In this document: in pieces, positions 16,991 to 26,218 of the stretch
Layout of the letters: each line of letters starts with the position of its first letter
Numbering within the stretch: the stretch's first letter is position 1
Origin: Betaproteobacteria bacterium
GTDB lineage: Bacteria > Pseudomonadota > Gammaproteobacteria > Burkholderiales > SG8-39
Reading direction: 5' to 3'
NCBI GenBank assembly: GCA_016195915.1
Contig: JACPYS010000017.1
Span: forward strand, 80,282-144,281
Length of the DNA stretch: 64,000 nucleotides
The notes under the pieces: generated by a model
What the model was told of the DNA's origin: nothing
Seen by the model: the letters and a program-made list of their open reading frames with translations, nothing else
The model's database searches: none
Translations under genes and position numbers: made by a program

Positions 16991-17194
16991 ATGAACATGC
17001 CGGGAATTGAATTTTTGATCGATCGCAAGGGTCGCAAAAAGGCAGTGTTAATCAATCTCAGGAAGCATAAGTTGCTGTGGGAAGACCTTTTCGACACCTA
17101 TGTCGCCCACCAAAGGCGCAATGAACCCCGCGAATCCTTGGCTCAAGTAAAACGGATGGTCGAAGCAAAAGCCAAGCGAAAGACGGATGGCTGA
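16991..17194 (+). CDS. Small antitoxin-like protein upstream of a RelE-like fragment
   Basis: A 67-residue, highly charged protein (FLIDRKGRKKAVLINLRKHK, later RESLAQVKRMVEAKAKRK). Size, charge, a helical C-terminus rich in Lys/Arg, and position directly before and overlapping a RelE-like start (8 nt overlap) fit the antitoxin of a type II relBE-like module. It has its own TATAAT and a good GGAG site. The partner toxin is truncated, so this antitoxin is an orphan here. Confidence 0.6.
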   Translation: MNMPGIEFLIDRKGRKKAVLINLRKHKLLWEDLFDTYVAHQRRNEPRESLAQVKRMVEAKAKRKTDG

Positions 17195-17381
17195 TTACTC
17201 TGTTGAAATTGCCCGTTCCGCGAGAAAAGAAATTGAAGCGCTTGATCCGCCAGTGGCAAGCCTCAAACATTGCGCTGCGCCACACCCGCTGCACGGGGTG
17301 GTGAGCTTCCACGTTGGGTCTCAGCCGAGCACTTGCCTGACCCATTCGGCCCATCGCAGGGTGCGCGTGTCACCCATGTAG
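17187..17381 (+). pseudogene. Truncated RelE/ParE-family toxin
   Basis: The first 23 residues (MADYSVEIARSARKEIEALD) match the start of RelE/ParE toxins, which are about 85-95 residues long. From about 17258 the frame no longer resembles the family and runs into the 3' end of the amidase gene on the other strand until a chance stop at 17381. The catalytic and core strands are missing, so this is a toxin remnant. Confidence 0.7.
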
Positions 17382-18601
17382 GGGCCGACGATCTGGATTC
17401 CGACCGGCAGTCCGGCAGGGCTGGTGAACAGCGGCAGCGTGACACAGGGGACGCCGAGGAAAGTCCAGGTGCGGTTGAACACTGAGTTGCCGGTGTTCGC
17501 AAGTCCCTGCGGCGCCTCGCCGGGCGCACTCGGCGTGAGGAGGAAATCGCAGCTTGCAAATACCTCTCGTATGCGGGCGCGGTAGCACATGCCATTGAGC
17601 ATCGCCTCCTCGTAGCGCGCACGGGGAATGGTCCATCCCTTCTCAATGTGCCCGATGATCGAAGCGCTGAGCAGTTCGCGCTTGTTGGCATATTCCCATT
17701 CAAGTGCCCGCGCGCACTCGTGGTGCATGATCACCTCGTGGTCGTCGTAAATCCCGGCGAGTTCGGGACCGTAGTCGAAGTCCGTCAACTGGGCGCCGGC
17801 GCGCTCGAGCGAATTCGCAGCCCGCTCGATGAGGCTGCGGGTGACTTCGTGCGCCTCGTTCCATCTGGGCGTCCGGCACAATCCGACGCGCGGGGCGCGT
17901 GGCGGCTTCGATTCGAGATCGGGCAGCGCCACGCCGGCGAGCGCGTGAACCAGCAGCGCGACGTCCTCGACTGCGCGTCCCATCATCCCCACCGTATCCA
18001 ACGATTCGGCCAGGAACTTCATCCCCGCGCGATTCACCGTGCCGAAGCTCGGCTTGTAGCCGACGATGCCGCAGAACGAGGCAGGGCGGATGACCGATCC
18101 GCCGGTCTGCGTGCCGAGCGCAAGCGGCACCATGCCGTCGGCCACGGCGGCCGCCGAACCGCTCGAGGAACCGCCGGGCGTATGCCCGAGATTGCGCGGA
18201 TTGCGCGCGGGACCGGGATGCTGGTAGGCGAATTCGGTGGTGGCGGTCTTGCCGAGCACGATGCCGCCTGCGCGTTTAATCAGCGCCACGCAGGCTGCAT
18301 CGGCCTTCGGCTGGTGTCCGCGATAAATCGGCGAGTTGTACTCCGTCGGCAGGTCGGCGGTATCGATCACATCCTTCACGCCGACCGGGACACCATGCAG
18401 TGGCCCGCGCGCAGGCGAACGATCCGAGGCGCGCGCCTGGGCGAGGACCAGGTCCGCGTCGCGTGCCACCCATGCCCGGACATCCGGGTCGCGAGCGGCA
18501 ATGCGCTCGAGGCAGGCGCTGGCGAAGGCCTCCGCAGTGAGATGGCCTCTCGCGATCATTCTTGCAGCGCGCGCTGCGCCGAGCTCGTACAACGCAGTCA
18601 T
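17321..18601 (-). CDS. Amidase (amidase-signature family)
   Basis: A 426-residue amidase-signature enzyme with the full Ser-cisSer-Lys triad: Lys76 in GVPVGVKDVID, the GGSSSGSA loop at 144-151 and the nucleophile Ser169 in GTQTGGSVIRPAS. It hydrolyses a carboxamide to acid and ammonia; the substrate is unknown and the enzyme lacks GatA-specific context (no gatB or gatC). It is followed upstream on the same strand by a D-2-hydroxyacid dehydrogenase, 22 nt before its ATG, suggesting one catabolic unit. No signal peptide, so cytoplasmic. The 3' end abuts a truncated toxin gene on the other strand. Confidence 0.9.
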   Translation of the reverse strand: MTALYELGAARAARMIARGHLTAEAFASACLERIAARDPDVRAWVARDADLVLAQARASDRSPARGPLHGVPVGVKDVIDTADLPTEYNSPIYRGHQPKADAACVALIKRAGGIVLGKTATTEFAYQHPGPARNPRNLGHTPGGSSSGSAAAVADGMVPLALGTQTGGSVIRPASFCGIVGYKPSFGTVNRAGMKFLAESLDTVGMMGRAVEDVALLVHALAGVALPDLESKPPRAPRVGLCRTPRWNEAHEVTRSLIERAANSLERAGAQLTDFDYGPELAGIYDDHEVIMHHECARALEWEYANKRELLSASIIGHIEKGWTIPRARYEEAMLNGMCYRARIREVFASCDFLLTPSAPGEAPQGLANTGNSVFNRTWTFLGVPCVTLPLFTSPAGLPVGIQIVGPYMGDTRTLRWAEWVRQVLG

Positions 18602-18623
18602 TTTGGTTTCTCGTGGTGCGCGA

Positions 18624-19634
18624 TCAGCGTGATGCGCGAAGCTCGTTGTTCGCCAGGTGCACCGGCAGTCTACCCTCCCTTACCGCATTCACTGCAGCGA
18701 CGCAGCCCGCGCCGATCGCCGCGAACCCCTGATCGCTCCAAGACAACGCGTGGGGCGACGCGATGACGTTCGGAGCGCCGAAGATCGGATCGTCCGGCGC
18801 GGGAGGTTCGGACTCGAACACATACAGCCCTGCGCCCGCCAGCCGTCCCGCGCGCAGTGCTTCTGCCAGCGCGAGCTGATCGACGATCGCACCGCGCGCG
18901 GTGTTGATCAGGAACGCCGACGGTTTCATCTGCCGGAGGCGCGCGCGTGATACCAACTGGTGCGTCTCGGGCAGGTAGGGGCAGTTCACCGCCAGCACAT
19001 CGCTGTCGCGAAACAGCGTATCCATGTCCACCGGCACCACTCCCAGCGCGTAGGCGCGGGATGCGTCTACATAAGGATCATGTGCGATGAAACGCATGCC
19101 GAAAGGCTGCATCAGGCGGAACATCTCGCACGCGATGTTGCCCAGGCCGACCGAGCCGAGTACGCGCCCTTCGAGACCGACGCCCATCGCTCCCGCGCGC
19201 TGCGCAAAGCCGGCGGCGCCGAGCCGCGCGAGCCGGTCTTTTGCCTGCAGGCGCGTGGTCAGTGCGAGGAGCAGGGTGACAATCGCCACCGCCACCGGAC
19301 GCCGCACCGCATCGGGCGTGATCGAAACGGGAATGCCCGCGGCGGTGCACGCGGCGAGGTCGATCTTGTCGTAGCCGACACCGAAGCGCGCAACGAGCTT
19401 CAGGCGTCCGTCCGCCGGAATGCTGTCGGCCGCGAACGTTTCTCCGAGCAGGATGAGGGCGTCGATTCCCGCGAGCTCGGCGGCGGTGATCCGCGGCCCG
19501 TTGGAAAGGCGGCGCAGTTGCACTCCGTGATCCTTCTCGAGCGGTGAGAGATCGAATTCCGGGAACACGGGCTTGCCGTCGAGGCCTGAAAATCGAGCAG
19601 CGAGAGCGACGACGAAGCGTGCGCTCGATTTCAT
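18624..19634 (-). CDS. D-isomer-specific 2-hydroxyacid dehydrogenase
   Basis: A 336-residue NAD(P)-dependent dehydrogenase of the phosphoglycerate dehydrogenase/glyoxylate reductase family. It has the nucleotide-binding GSVGLGNIACEMF segment and the catalytic Arg (INTARGAIVD), Glu (FESEPPAPDD) and His (SPHALSW). The nucleotide-binding motif follows the family form GxGxxG with Val-Gly-Leu-Gly. It probably reduces a 2-oxoacid or oxidises a D-hydroxyacid in the same pathway as the amidase downstream. The gene is divergent from a TctC solute-binding gene, 85 nt away. Confidence 0.88.
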   Translation of the reverse strand: MKSSARFVVALAARFSGLDGKPVFPEFDLSPLEKDHGVQLRRLSNGPRITAAELAGIDALILLGETFAADSIPADGRLKLVARFGVGYDKIDLAACTAAGIPVSITPDAVRRPVAVAIVTLLLALTTRLQAKDRLARLGAAGFAQRAGAMGVGLEGRVLGSVGLGNIACEMFRLMQPFGMRFIAHDPYVDASRAYALGVVPVDMDTLFRDSDVLAVNCPYLPETHQLVSRARLRQMKPSAFLINTARGAIVDQLALAEALRAGRLAGAGLYVFESEPPAPDDPIFGAPNVIASPHALSWSDQGFAAIGAGCVAAVNAVREGRLPVHLANNELRASR

Positions 19635-19719
19635 TCTGCGCGCTTGGAACTCGGCTGCATCCTGCTATCTTACAATGGCACGATTGTGCGCTCGGCCATT
19701 GACTCCGGGGAGGAGATTC

Positions 19720-20691
19720 ATGAATAGCGTATTGCGCTGGACCTTCCTTGCGCTGAGCGCATTCGCCTGCGCTTTCGCGCAAGCGCAGGGTTACCCGTCG
19801 AAGCCGATCCGCGTGATCATCCCTTTCCCACCGGGCGGCGGCTCCGATGCCGCGGCGCGCCTGGTGACGAATCACCTCGCCCAGGTTCTCGCGCAGACAT
19901 TCGTGATCGACGCACGCCCCGGCGGCAACACCGTAATCGGCACCATGGCGGTCGCCAAGGCGCCGGCCGACGGCTATACGCTCCTGTTCACCGGCGGCTC
20001 GACGATGTCGATCCAGCCATTCATGTTCGCGGGGAAGCCGCCATTCGACCCATTGGGCGATTTCGCGCCGGTCGGGATGGTGTCGCGCTTCCCGTTCTTT
20101 CTCGTCGTGCCCGCATCGTTGCAGGCGAACTCCCTGCAGGAGCTGATCGCGCTCGCGAAGGCTTCGCCCGGGAAACTTTCCTACGCATCGAACGGCAGCG
20201 GCACGATCGGTCATCTGTCGATGGAGATGATCAGGAAGGAGACCGGCATCGATCTCATCCACGTGCCCTACAAGGGGTTCGCCCCGGCGGTGATCGACCT
20301 GCTCCCCGGGCGGGTCACGATGTTGCTCGCCGACGTGGCGCCGATCGGACAGCACGTGCGCGCAGGCAACCTCAAGGTGCTGGCGGCGACCTCGGCGAAG
20401 CGCTCGAGCTACTGGCCCGAGGTGCCGACGGTCGCAGAGCAAGGAATCCCGGGATTTGGCGTCGAGGTCTGGTTCGCGCTTTACGCGCCGGCGAAGACCC
20501 CGGACGAGATCGTCGCCAGGCTCAATGCCGAGATGCAGAAATACCTCTCGTCGCCTGAGGCGAAGGACGCCTACGCCAAGATCGGCATGGACAGCGCGGC
20601 TTCCAGCGCCGAAGAATTGCGGGCCAGGATCATCGCCGAGCAGAACGTGTTCTCGAAGGCAGTGAAGGACGCCAACCTCAAGGTGGAGTGA
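19720..20691 (+). CDS. TctC/Bug-type tripartite tricarboxylate transporter substrate-binding protein (1)
   Basis: A 323-residue periplasmic protein with a signal peptide (RWTFLALSAFACAFAQAQ) and the Bug-family pattern: YPSKPIRVIIPFPPGGGSD, then DARPGGNTVIGTMAVAKAPADG and LIHVPYKGFAPA. Bug proteins bind carboxylates for a TctAB membrane partner, absent here; many are orphan binding proteins. The frame is open to 19573, but the ATG at 19720 is preceded by GGGGAGGAG and starts the signal peptide. Convergent with the polysaccharide-deacetylase-like gene, with a shared hairpin. Confidence 0.9.
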   Translation: MNSVLRWTFLALSAFACAFAQAQGYPSKPIRVIIPFPPGGGSDAAARLVTNHLAQVLAQTFVIDARPGGNTVIGTMAVAKAPADGYTLLFTGGSTMSIQPFMFAGKPPFDPLGDFAPVGMVSRFPFFLVVPASLQANSLQELIALAKASPGKLSYASNGSGTIGHLSMEMIRKETGIDLIHVPYKGFAPAVIDLLPGRVTMLLADVAPIGQHVRAGNLKVLAATSAKRSSYWPEVPTVAEQGIPGFGVEVWFALYAPAKTPDEIVARLNAEMQKYLSSPEAKDAYAKIGMDSAASSAEELRARIIAEQNVFSKAVKDANLKVE

Positions 20692-20696
20692 GGCTG

Positions 20697-20714
20697 CGGG
20701 TTTTCACGAACCCG
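20697..20714. terminator. Candidate bidirectional terminator between convergent genes
   Basis: CGGGTT (20697-20702) and AACCCG (20709-20714) form a stem with a TTCACG loop. The hairpin overlaps the last codons of the minus-strand gene and starts 6 nt after the plus-strand stop. Short stem, so moderate confidence. Confidence 0.4.
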
Positions 20715-21594
20715 GGACGATTCCCGCAGGCAGGCTTTCGATGTGCGCGCAGATCTCGCCGGGACGCGCGAGCCACACCGAATCGCGCTGGGAAACGATG
20801 TGCTCGATCACGCGCCGGAACTGGCGCAGCCGGTAGGGCTGGCCGAGGATGAAGCTGTGCAGGACTACCGACATCACCAGCGGCCGCGGCACCGACTCCG
20901 AGAGCATCTCGTCGAACTGGTCGATCAGGTTCGCGCAGTAGAGCGAGGAGGGCGTGCGGCGCGTGACGGCTTCGAATGAATCGTTGAGGTCGTGCGCATA
21001 CGGGATCGACAGAATCCTGCCGCCGCGCGTGCGGAACCACACCGGCTGGTCATCGAGCGGCCAGTCCATCATGTAGCGATAGCCGGCCTCCTGCAGCAGA
21101 TCGAGCGAGTCGAGGGTTTGCGAAATGTAGGGTGCGAGCCATCCGCGCGGCGCCTTTCCCTCGTGCCGGGTGATGGCCTGGGTAGCTTCGGCGATGCACG
21201 CGCGCTCCGTGTCGATGTCCATGTCGACCTGCCGCTCGGCGTTGGTGCGGCCATGGCCGACGATTTCGTCGCCGCGGGCGCTGAAGGCGGCGATCAACTC
21301 GGGGCAATAGTCGTAGAGCTCCGTATTCACGAGCAGTCCGTAGGGAATCGCGTAAGCGTCGGCGAGTTCGAGCAGGCGCCAGGCGCCGACGCGGTTGCCG
21401 TAATCGCGCCAGGCGTAGCTGCGCGTATTCGGTTGCGGGTGCGGCACGGAGTAGTCGTTGCCCAGACCCTCGCCGAACGCAAAATGTTCGACATTGAGGC
21501 TGAAGTGGATTGCGAGGCGCTTGCCTCCGGGCCACGAATAGTCCGGGCGGCGGGTGATGGCGGAATAATCGTAACGCCCGTGGGTTCGGAGCAT
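20704..21594 (-). CDS. Polysaccharide deacetylase family protein (PuuE-like)
   Basis: A 296-residue NodB-homology protein. The segments FSLNVEHFAFGEGL, VNTELYDYCPELIAAFSARG, EIVGHGRTNAE and PRGWLAPYISQTLDSLDLL match the PuuE-like branch, whose best-known member is a cofactor-free allantoinase; other members act on amides or imides. No signal peptide, so it is cytoplasmic and unlikely to act on cell-wall polymer. It is downstream of the LeuCD-like operon on the same strand (116 nt after the membrane-protein gene), so it may belong to that catabolic unit. Confidence 0.82.
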   Translation of the reverse strand: MLRTHGRYDYSAITRRPDYSWPGGKRLAIHFSLNVEHFAFGEGLGNDYSVPHPQPNTRSYAWRDYGNRVGAWRLLELADAYAIPYGLLVNTELYDYCPELIAAFSARGDEIVGHGRTNAERQVDMDIDTERACIAEATQAITRHEGKAPRGWLAPYISQTLDSLDLLQEAGYRYMMDWPLDDQPVWFRTRGGRILSIPYAHDLNDSFEAVTRRTPSSLYCANLIDQFDEMLSESVPRPLVMSVVLHSFILGQPYRLRQFRRVIEHIVSQRDSVWLARPGEICAHIESLPAGIVPGS

Positions 21595-21710
21595 GGCACG
21601 TCCTCAGGGATCGAAGGGAAAATCGCGCACGTCGGGGCAGCGTTCGATTGCGCGCAGGAACAGGTGGAGTTCGGCGGCGCGACGTTCGCGTGACGCGGGA
21701 AGTGTTTCGG

Positions 21711-22106
21711 CTACGACAACGCCTTGCCGCTGCGTTCCGCGATCACCCGTGCAAGGGATTCGCCGAAGACCGAGAGCGACAATCCGGCGACCGAGCCGCC
21801 CAGAAACAGGAGCCAGGTCGAGACGCCCGTTTCGCCTGCAACGAAATCGAATCCGACTGCGACCAGCGCCGCGAGGGAAACGAGTCCGATCAGTACCAGG
21901 CCCGCACCGAGCGTCCTCAGCAGCAATGCCCAGCTCTGATGGCTGCCAGGGAATACGATCGCCCCCAGCGCAGTGCAGACGAGGAACAGCGTCCACGCGA
22001 GAAACTCCTGCGCGAGCGCCAGGCCGAAGGGCTTCGCCGCGAGCGCCGTACCGCAGACGAATCCCACCAGTAGAAGCACGCTACCCACCATTCTGAAAAT
22101 GCTCAT
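21711..22106 (-). CDS. Small four-helix membrane protein, unknown function
   Basis: A 131-residue protein with four hydrophobic segments (for example MVGSVLLLVGFVCGTALAA and VLIGLVSLAALVAVGFDFVA) and short loops. I recognise no family. The ATG at 22106 overlaps the LeuD-like stop (ATGA) and has GGAGG upstream, which decides it against a start at 22154. Translational coupling to the LeuD-like gene suggests joint expression. Confidence 0.7.
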   Translation of the reverse strand: MSIFRMVGSVLLLVGFVCGTALAAKPFGLALAQEFLAWTLFLVCTALGAIVFPGSHQSWALLLRTLGAGLVLIGLVSLAALVAVGFDFVAGETGVSTWLLFLGGSVAGLSLSVFGESLARVIAERSGKALS

Positions 22107-22750
22107 GACGACCTCCCGCCGTTGCGAGTTTGTATCATGCTTCCGGCCAGCCAAGGGGTTTCGTTCCGCTGCCGCGACTCATAGGCGGCAATGGCGGCTT
22201 CGTGCTTCAAAGTGAGGTCGATGTCGTCCCAGCCGTTCAACAGGCACTCCTTGCGAAACGCATCGATCTCGAAGACTTCGACGCTGCCGTCGGGCAAGGC
22301 GATGGTCTGTGCGGACAGGTCGATCGTCAATTCCGCGCCGGGCTTCGCTGCGAGCAGGGCCCGGATGCGAGCAGCGCGCTCCGCGGGCAGCGTGACCGGC
22401 AGCAGGCCATTCTTGAACGTGTTCTCGTGGAAGATTTCTCCGAACGAGGGCGCGATCCATGCGCGGAAGCCGGATTCGGCGAGTGCCCAGACTGCGCCTT
22501 CGCGCGAGGACCCGCAGCCGAAATTCTCCGCCGCAACCAGGATGCGCGCGCCGGCGTATTCAGGTCGATTGAGAAAGAATTCCGCGCGCGGTGTGCCGTC
22601 GCTTGCGAAACGGACGTCGCGGAAGAGATAGCTCGCGTATTCGGCCGAGCGCGCATACCGCAGGAACCGAGCCGGAATGATGCGGTCGGTATCGACATTC
22701 GCAAGCTCGTAGGGCGCGGCGACTGCCTTCAATCTGACGAAAGGTTCCAT
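22103..22750 (-). CDS. leuD: LeuD-like small subunit of an aconitase-family hydratase
   Basis: A 215-residue swivel-domain subunit with the family signature NFGCGSSREGAVWAL and DTDRIIPARFLRYARSAEY. It pairs with the LeuC-like subunit encoded 7 nt upstream. In leucine synthesis the pair isomerises 3-isopropylmalate; here there is no leuA or leuB, and the neighbours (ICL/PEP-mutase lyase, TctC) point to a catabolic hydratase such as a dimethylmaleate or methylmaleate hydratase. Length is normal for LeuD. Confidence 0.85.
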   Translation of the reverse strand: MEPFVRLKAVAAPYELANVDTDRIIPARFLRYARSAEYASYLFRDVRFASDGTPRAEFFLNRPEYAGARILVAAENFGCGSSREGAVWALAESGFRAWIAPSFGEIFHENTFKNGLLPVTLPAERAARIRALLAAKPGAELTIDLSAQTIALPDGSVEVFEIDAFRKECLLNGWDDIDLTLKHEAAIAAYESRQRNETPWLAGSMIQTRNGGRSS

Positions 22751-22757
22751 GCCGGCC

Positions 22758-24161
22758 TCAGTCGAGCATCGTGCGCACGTCGCAGATCGCGCCTCGCACC
22801 GCGGCGGCGGCGGCCATCGCGGGACTCATGAGGTGAGTGCGCACGCCTTGTCCCTGCCGGCCTTCGAAATTCCGGTTGGAGGTCGATGCGACCCGCTCCC
22901 CCGCGCTCGCCAGATCGCCATTGGTGCCGACGCACATCGAGCAGGCGGCCCCGAGCCATTCCGCGCCGGCCTCGGCGAAGACCCGGTGCAGCCCTTCGGA
23001 TTCGGCTGCCTGTTTGATCAGCCCGGAACCCGGCACGATCATGGTCGGGATGCTCACCTTGCGCCCGCGCAACACCTGCGCCGCAGCGCGCAGGTCCTCG
23101 ATGCGGCTGTTGGTGCAGGAACCGATGAATACCCGCTGCATGGGGAGGCCGGCAAGCGGCGTTCCCGGCGCGAGATCCATGTACGCGAGCGCCCGCAGCA
23201 TGCTTTCGCGCCGCACCACATCACTTTCGCGCTCCGGGTCGGGCACGACATCGGTGACCGCTCCGCCATACTCGGGACTCGTTCCCCAGGTCACCTGCGG
23301 AACGAGTGCGGAACCGTCGATCGTTGCTTCGCGATCGAATTTCGCATCCGCATCGGAGGGCAGGGTGCGCCAGAACGCAAGCGCCTTGTCCCAGTCGGTG
23401 CCCTTGGGCGCAAACGCGCGGCCCGAAAGGTACTCGCAGGACGTGTCATCCGGGGCCACCATGCCGCAGCGCGCGCCGGCCTCGATCGACATGTTGCATA
23501 CCGTCATGCGCCCGGCCATCGACAGCGAGCGGATGGCGGAACCGGCGTATTCGATGGCATGGCCGTTGCCGCCCGCCGTGCCGATTTTCGCGATGATCGC
23601 GAGGATCACGTCTTTGGCCGAGACGCCTTTCGTCAAGGCGCCATCGACGGTCACGCGCAATGTCTTCGCTTTGCGTGCCCACAGCGTCTGCGTAGCCATC
23701 ACGTGAGCCACCTCGGACGCGCCGATGCCGAAGCCCATCGCGCCGAACGCGCCGTGCGTCGAGGTGTGCGAATCGCCGCACACCAGCACCATGCCGGGCT
23801 GGGTCACGCCCTGCTCGGGTCCGACCACGTGGACGATTCCCTGGCGCGGATCGTCGAAGCCGAACAGCATCACGCCATGCTTGCGCGCGTTGCTCTCCAG
23901 GCCCTCGACGCGGCCGCGTACCGTGGCGTCGGCAATGCCCGCAATGCCCGCAGCACGGTTGCGGGTCGGGATGTAATGGTCCGGGGTCGCGAAACACGCG
24001 TCGGGCCGGCGCAGCCTGCGTCCGCTTGCCTCCAGGGCGCTGAATGCATGAAAGCTGCCGTCGTGCATCAGATGACGGTCGACATAGAGGAGCGAGCGCT
24101 CGCCCGCACCCTTCGCGATCGCGTGCCGGGCCCAGATCTTCTCGTAAAGTGAAAGTCCCAT
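22758..24161 (-). CDS. leuC: LeuC-like large subunit of an aconitase-family hydratase
   Basis: A 467-residue iron-sulfur subunit with cluster cysteines in [10 protein letters not shown] and [10 protein letters not shown] and the segment [20 protein letters not shown]. The N-terminal substrate loop departs from typical Leu[19 protein letters not shown] and ATPDHYIPT replace the usual HEVTSPQAF and ATMDHNVPT forms. Together with the operon partners this suggests another substrate than isopropylmalate. It starts 6 nt after the lyase gene on the same strand and is followed by its small subunit. Confidence 0.87.
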   Translation of the reverse strand: MGLSLYEKIWARHAIAKGAGERSLLYVDRHLMHDGSFHAFSALEASGRRLRRPDACFATPDHYIPTRNRAAGIAGIADATVRGRVEGLESNARKHGVMLFGFDDPRQGIVHVVGPEQGVTQPGMVLVCGDSHTSTHGAFGAMGFGIGASEVAHVMATQTLWARKAKTLRVTVDGALTKGVSAKDVILAIIAKIGTAGGNGHAIEYAGSAIRSLSMAGRMTVCNMSIEAGARCGMVAPDDTSCEYLSGRAFAPKGTDWDKALAFWRTLPSDADAKFDREATIDGSALVPQVTWGTSPEYGGAVTDVVPDPERESDVVRRESMLRALAYMDLAPGTPLAGLPMQRVFIGSCTNSRIEDLRAAAQVLRGRKVSIPTMIVPGSGLIKQAAESEGLHRVFAEAGAEWLGAACSMCVGTNGDLASAGERVASTSNRNFEGRQGQGVRTHLMSPAMAAAAAVRGAICDVRTMLD

Positions 24162-24167
24162 GGATTC

Positions 24168-25106
24168 TCAGGTCTTCGGCACGTGGCCCACGGAGTCGTC
24201 GTACTTGCGCATCGCATCCGCGGAGAGAAACTGTTTCTCCCAGGTGCGGATCTGGTCGAAGCCGGCGAAGCTGTGCAGGTCGCCGAGCGGGTGGTGCGCA
24301 AACTTCTCGATGAAGCGCGCCTCGGCCATCGGCCCCTCGTCGCGCAATTGCAGCGCGAGATCGTGCATCGCCGCCAGTGCCGTGCGCATCATCGCACCGG
24401 CCGTGATCGCGAGCGCAATGCCCATCGATTGCATCTCTTCCAGCGAGAAGCGCGGTGACACGCCGGTCATGTTGTAGAAGATCGGGCCCTTGACCTCCGT
24501 GCATACGCGCGCGACTTCCTCGGCCGTCGTGGGTCCTTCCACGAAGGCCATGTCGGCGCCGGCGGCGAGGTAAGCATTCCCGCGCCGGATCGCGTCATCG
24601 AGGCTGCCGCCGTGCGCGCCGCGCGCATCGGTTCTCGCGATCAGGACAAAATCCGGATCGTATTCGTCGCGCGTGGCCGCGGCCGCCCGGATTTTGCCGG
24701 CCGCTTCGTCGAGCGCGATCACTTCGCGCCCGGCCACGTGGCCGCAGCGTTTGGGGGCGACCTGGTCCTCGATGTGAATCGCGGCGACGCCCGCGCCGAT
24801 GTACTCGCGCACCGTGCGGATCACGTTGATCGCGTTGCCGTAGCCGTTGTCGGCATCGGCAATCAGCGGCACCTGGATGGCCGAAGCGATGTAGCGCGCA
24901 TTGGCCACCATCTCGCTCATCGTAGCGAGGCCCGCGTCGGGCAGGCCCGTGAGAGACAGCGAGGTGCCGTAGCCGCTCATGTAGATCGCGGGAAAACCGA
25001 CCTGGTCGAGCACCCGCGCGCTCATCGCGTTAAAACATCCCGGAATAAACAGGGTCTTCCTGCCCGCGAGCAGTCGGCGCAGCACGGTTGTCGGTCTTTC
25101 ATGCAT
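24168..25106 (-). CDS. Isocitrate lyase/PEP mutase family carbon-carbon lyase
   Basis: A 312-residue TIM-barrel lyase. Hallmarks are PLIADADNGYGNAINVIRTV (Mg-binding Asp) and the catalytic loop EDQVAPKRCGH, close to the KKCGH loop of isocitrate and methylisocitrate lyases. Members include methylisocitrate lyase, 2,3-dimethylmalate lyase and oxaloacetate decarboxylase. Its ATG is 1-2 nt after the TctC stop and its stop is 6 nt before the LeuC-like gene, so translation is coupled. A hydratase plus lyase would convert a substituted maleate to a malate and then cleave it to two smaller acids. Confidence 0.88.
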   Translation of the reverse strand: MHERPTTVLRRLLAGRKTLFIPGCFNAMSARVLDQVGFPAIYMSGYGTSLSLTGLPDAGLATMSEMVANARYIASAIQVPLIADADNGYGNAINVIRTVREYIGAGVAAIHIEDQVAPKRCGHVAGREVIALDEAAGKIRAAAATRDEYDPDFVLIARTDARGAHGGSLDDAIRRGNAYLAAGADMAFVEGPTTAEEVARVCTEVKGPIFYNMTGVSPRFSLEEMQSMGIALAITAGAMMRTALAAMHDLALQLRDEGPMAEARFIEKFAHHPLGDLHSFAGFDQIRTWEKQFLSADAMRKYDDSVGHVPKT

Positions 25107-25107
25107 T

Positions 25108-26091
25108 TCAGTCCACCTTGGCGCCGGAAAGTTTAATCACCCTGGTCCACTGTACCTGCTCTTTCTCGATCATTCTGCGAAACTCTTCCGGCGTGTTGCC
25201 GACCAGTTCGGCGCCCTGCGCGGTCAGGCGCTCTCGGATCGCCGGCGTATGGATCGCCTTGACCGCCGCCGCGTGCAGCGCCGCAACGATTGCGGCAGGC
25301 GTACCGGCGGGCGCCATCATCCCATACCAGGTATCAGAGGCGTAACCCTTCACACCGGCCTCATCGAGGGTCGGGATCTCGGGCGCAATGAGCGAACGCC
25401 GGCTGCTGCACAACGCGTAGGCCTTGAGTTTTCCGGCACGGATGAGCGGAAGTGTGGGCAGCAGGCCATCCACCGCAAACTGGACTTCCCCTGCGACCAG
25501 GTCCTGGCGCGCATAGGTGCTGCCGCGATACGGGATGTGCACGATGAAAGTTCCGGTCATCGACTTGAACAACTCGGCGTTCAGGTGCGTCGCCGAGCCG
25601 CTTCCGGCCGAGCCGTAGTTGAGGCGGCCGGGATTCTTTTTCAGGTACGCGATGAGTTCCGGCACCGTATGCGCCGGCACCGACGGATGTCCGAGCAGCA
25701 CCTGATGGGTGTTGGCAATCACGGTGATCGGAGCGAAGTCTTTGACCGGGTCATAGCCGGAATGCGCGCGCAGCGCCGGGTTGATCACATGCGATGGGCT
25801 CGCCGAAACGAGGATATAGCCGTCGGGCGCCGCGCGGGCGACCGCCTCGGTGCCGATCGAACCGCCCGATCCCGGGCGATTTTCGACGATGAACGGCTGG
25901 CCGAGAAGCCTGCCCATTTCCTCCGACACCACACGCGCAAGGGTGTCGCCGGTACCGCCAGCGCTCAAGGGAACGATGACCTTGATCGGCCGTGCAGGCC
26001 AGGATTGGGCAAGCGCTTCGCACACGCAGAGCATCGCGGACAGGAACACTGCCACGCGCCCCATTCCGGCGAGAATCGAAAGCACGCTCAT
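25108..26091 (-). CDS. TctC/Bug-type substrate-binding protein (2), first gene of the hydratase-lyase operon
   Basis: A 327-residue periplasmic carboxylate-binding protein with a signal peptide ending LCVCEALAQ and family motifs WPARPIKVIVPLSAGGTGD, NRPGSGGSIGTEAVARAAPDG and FIVHIPYRGSTYA. The frame is open to 26220, but the ATG at 26091 begins the signal peptide. As the first gene before the lyase and LeuCD-like genes, it is likely to bind the acid degraded by them. No membrane components (TctA, TctB) are encoded nearby. Confidence 0.88.
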   Translation of the reverse strand: MSVLSILAGMGRVAVFLSAMLCVCEALAQSWPARPIKVIVPLSAGGTGDTLARVVSEEMGRLLGQPFIVENRPGSGGSIGTEAVARAAPDGYILVSASPSHVINPALRAHSGYDPVKDFAPITVIANTHQVLLGHPSVPAHTVPELIAYLKKNPGRLNYGSAGSGSATHLNAELFKSMTGTFIVHIPYRGSTYARQDLVAGEVQFAVDGLLPTLPLIRAGKLKAYALCSSRRSLIAPEIPTLDEAGVKGYASDTWYGMMAPAGTPAAIVAALHAAAVKAIHTPAIRERLTAQGAELVGNTPEEFRRMIEKEQVQWTRVIKLSGAKVD

Positions 26092-26218
26092 GGTTCGGAT
26101 CCGGGAAAGCCGGCGGCCATTATCCCATCCTCGCTGCAAGGCTCCCGTCAGCTGCTCCACAAGCGCACGCAAGGCGTCAGGGGGAAGATAGACCACCCGA
26201 AGCGACCGGAGGTCCTCC

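Noticed and set aside
22758..24161. Reading leuCD as leucine biosynthesis
   Set aside because: Possible, but no leuA or leuB is present and the operon partners are catabolic, so the gene symbols are used only for family membership.
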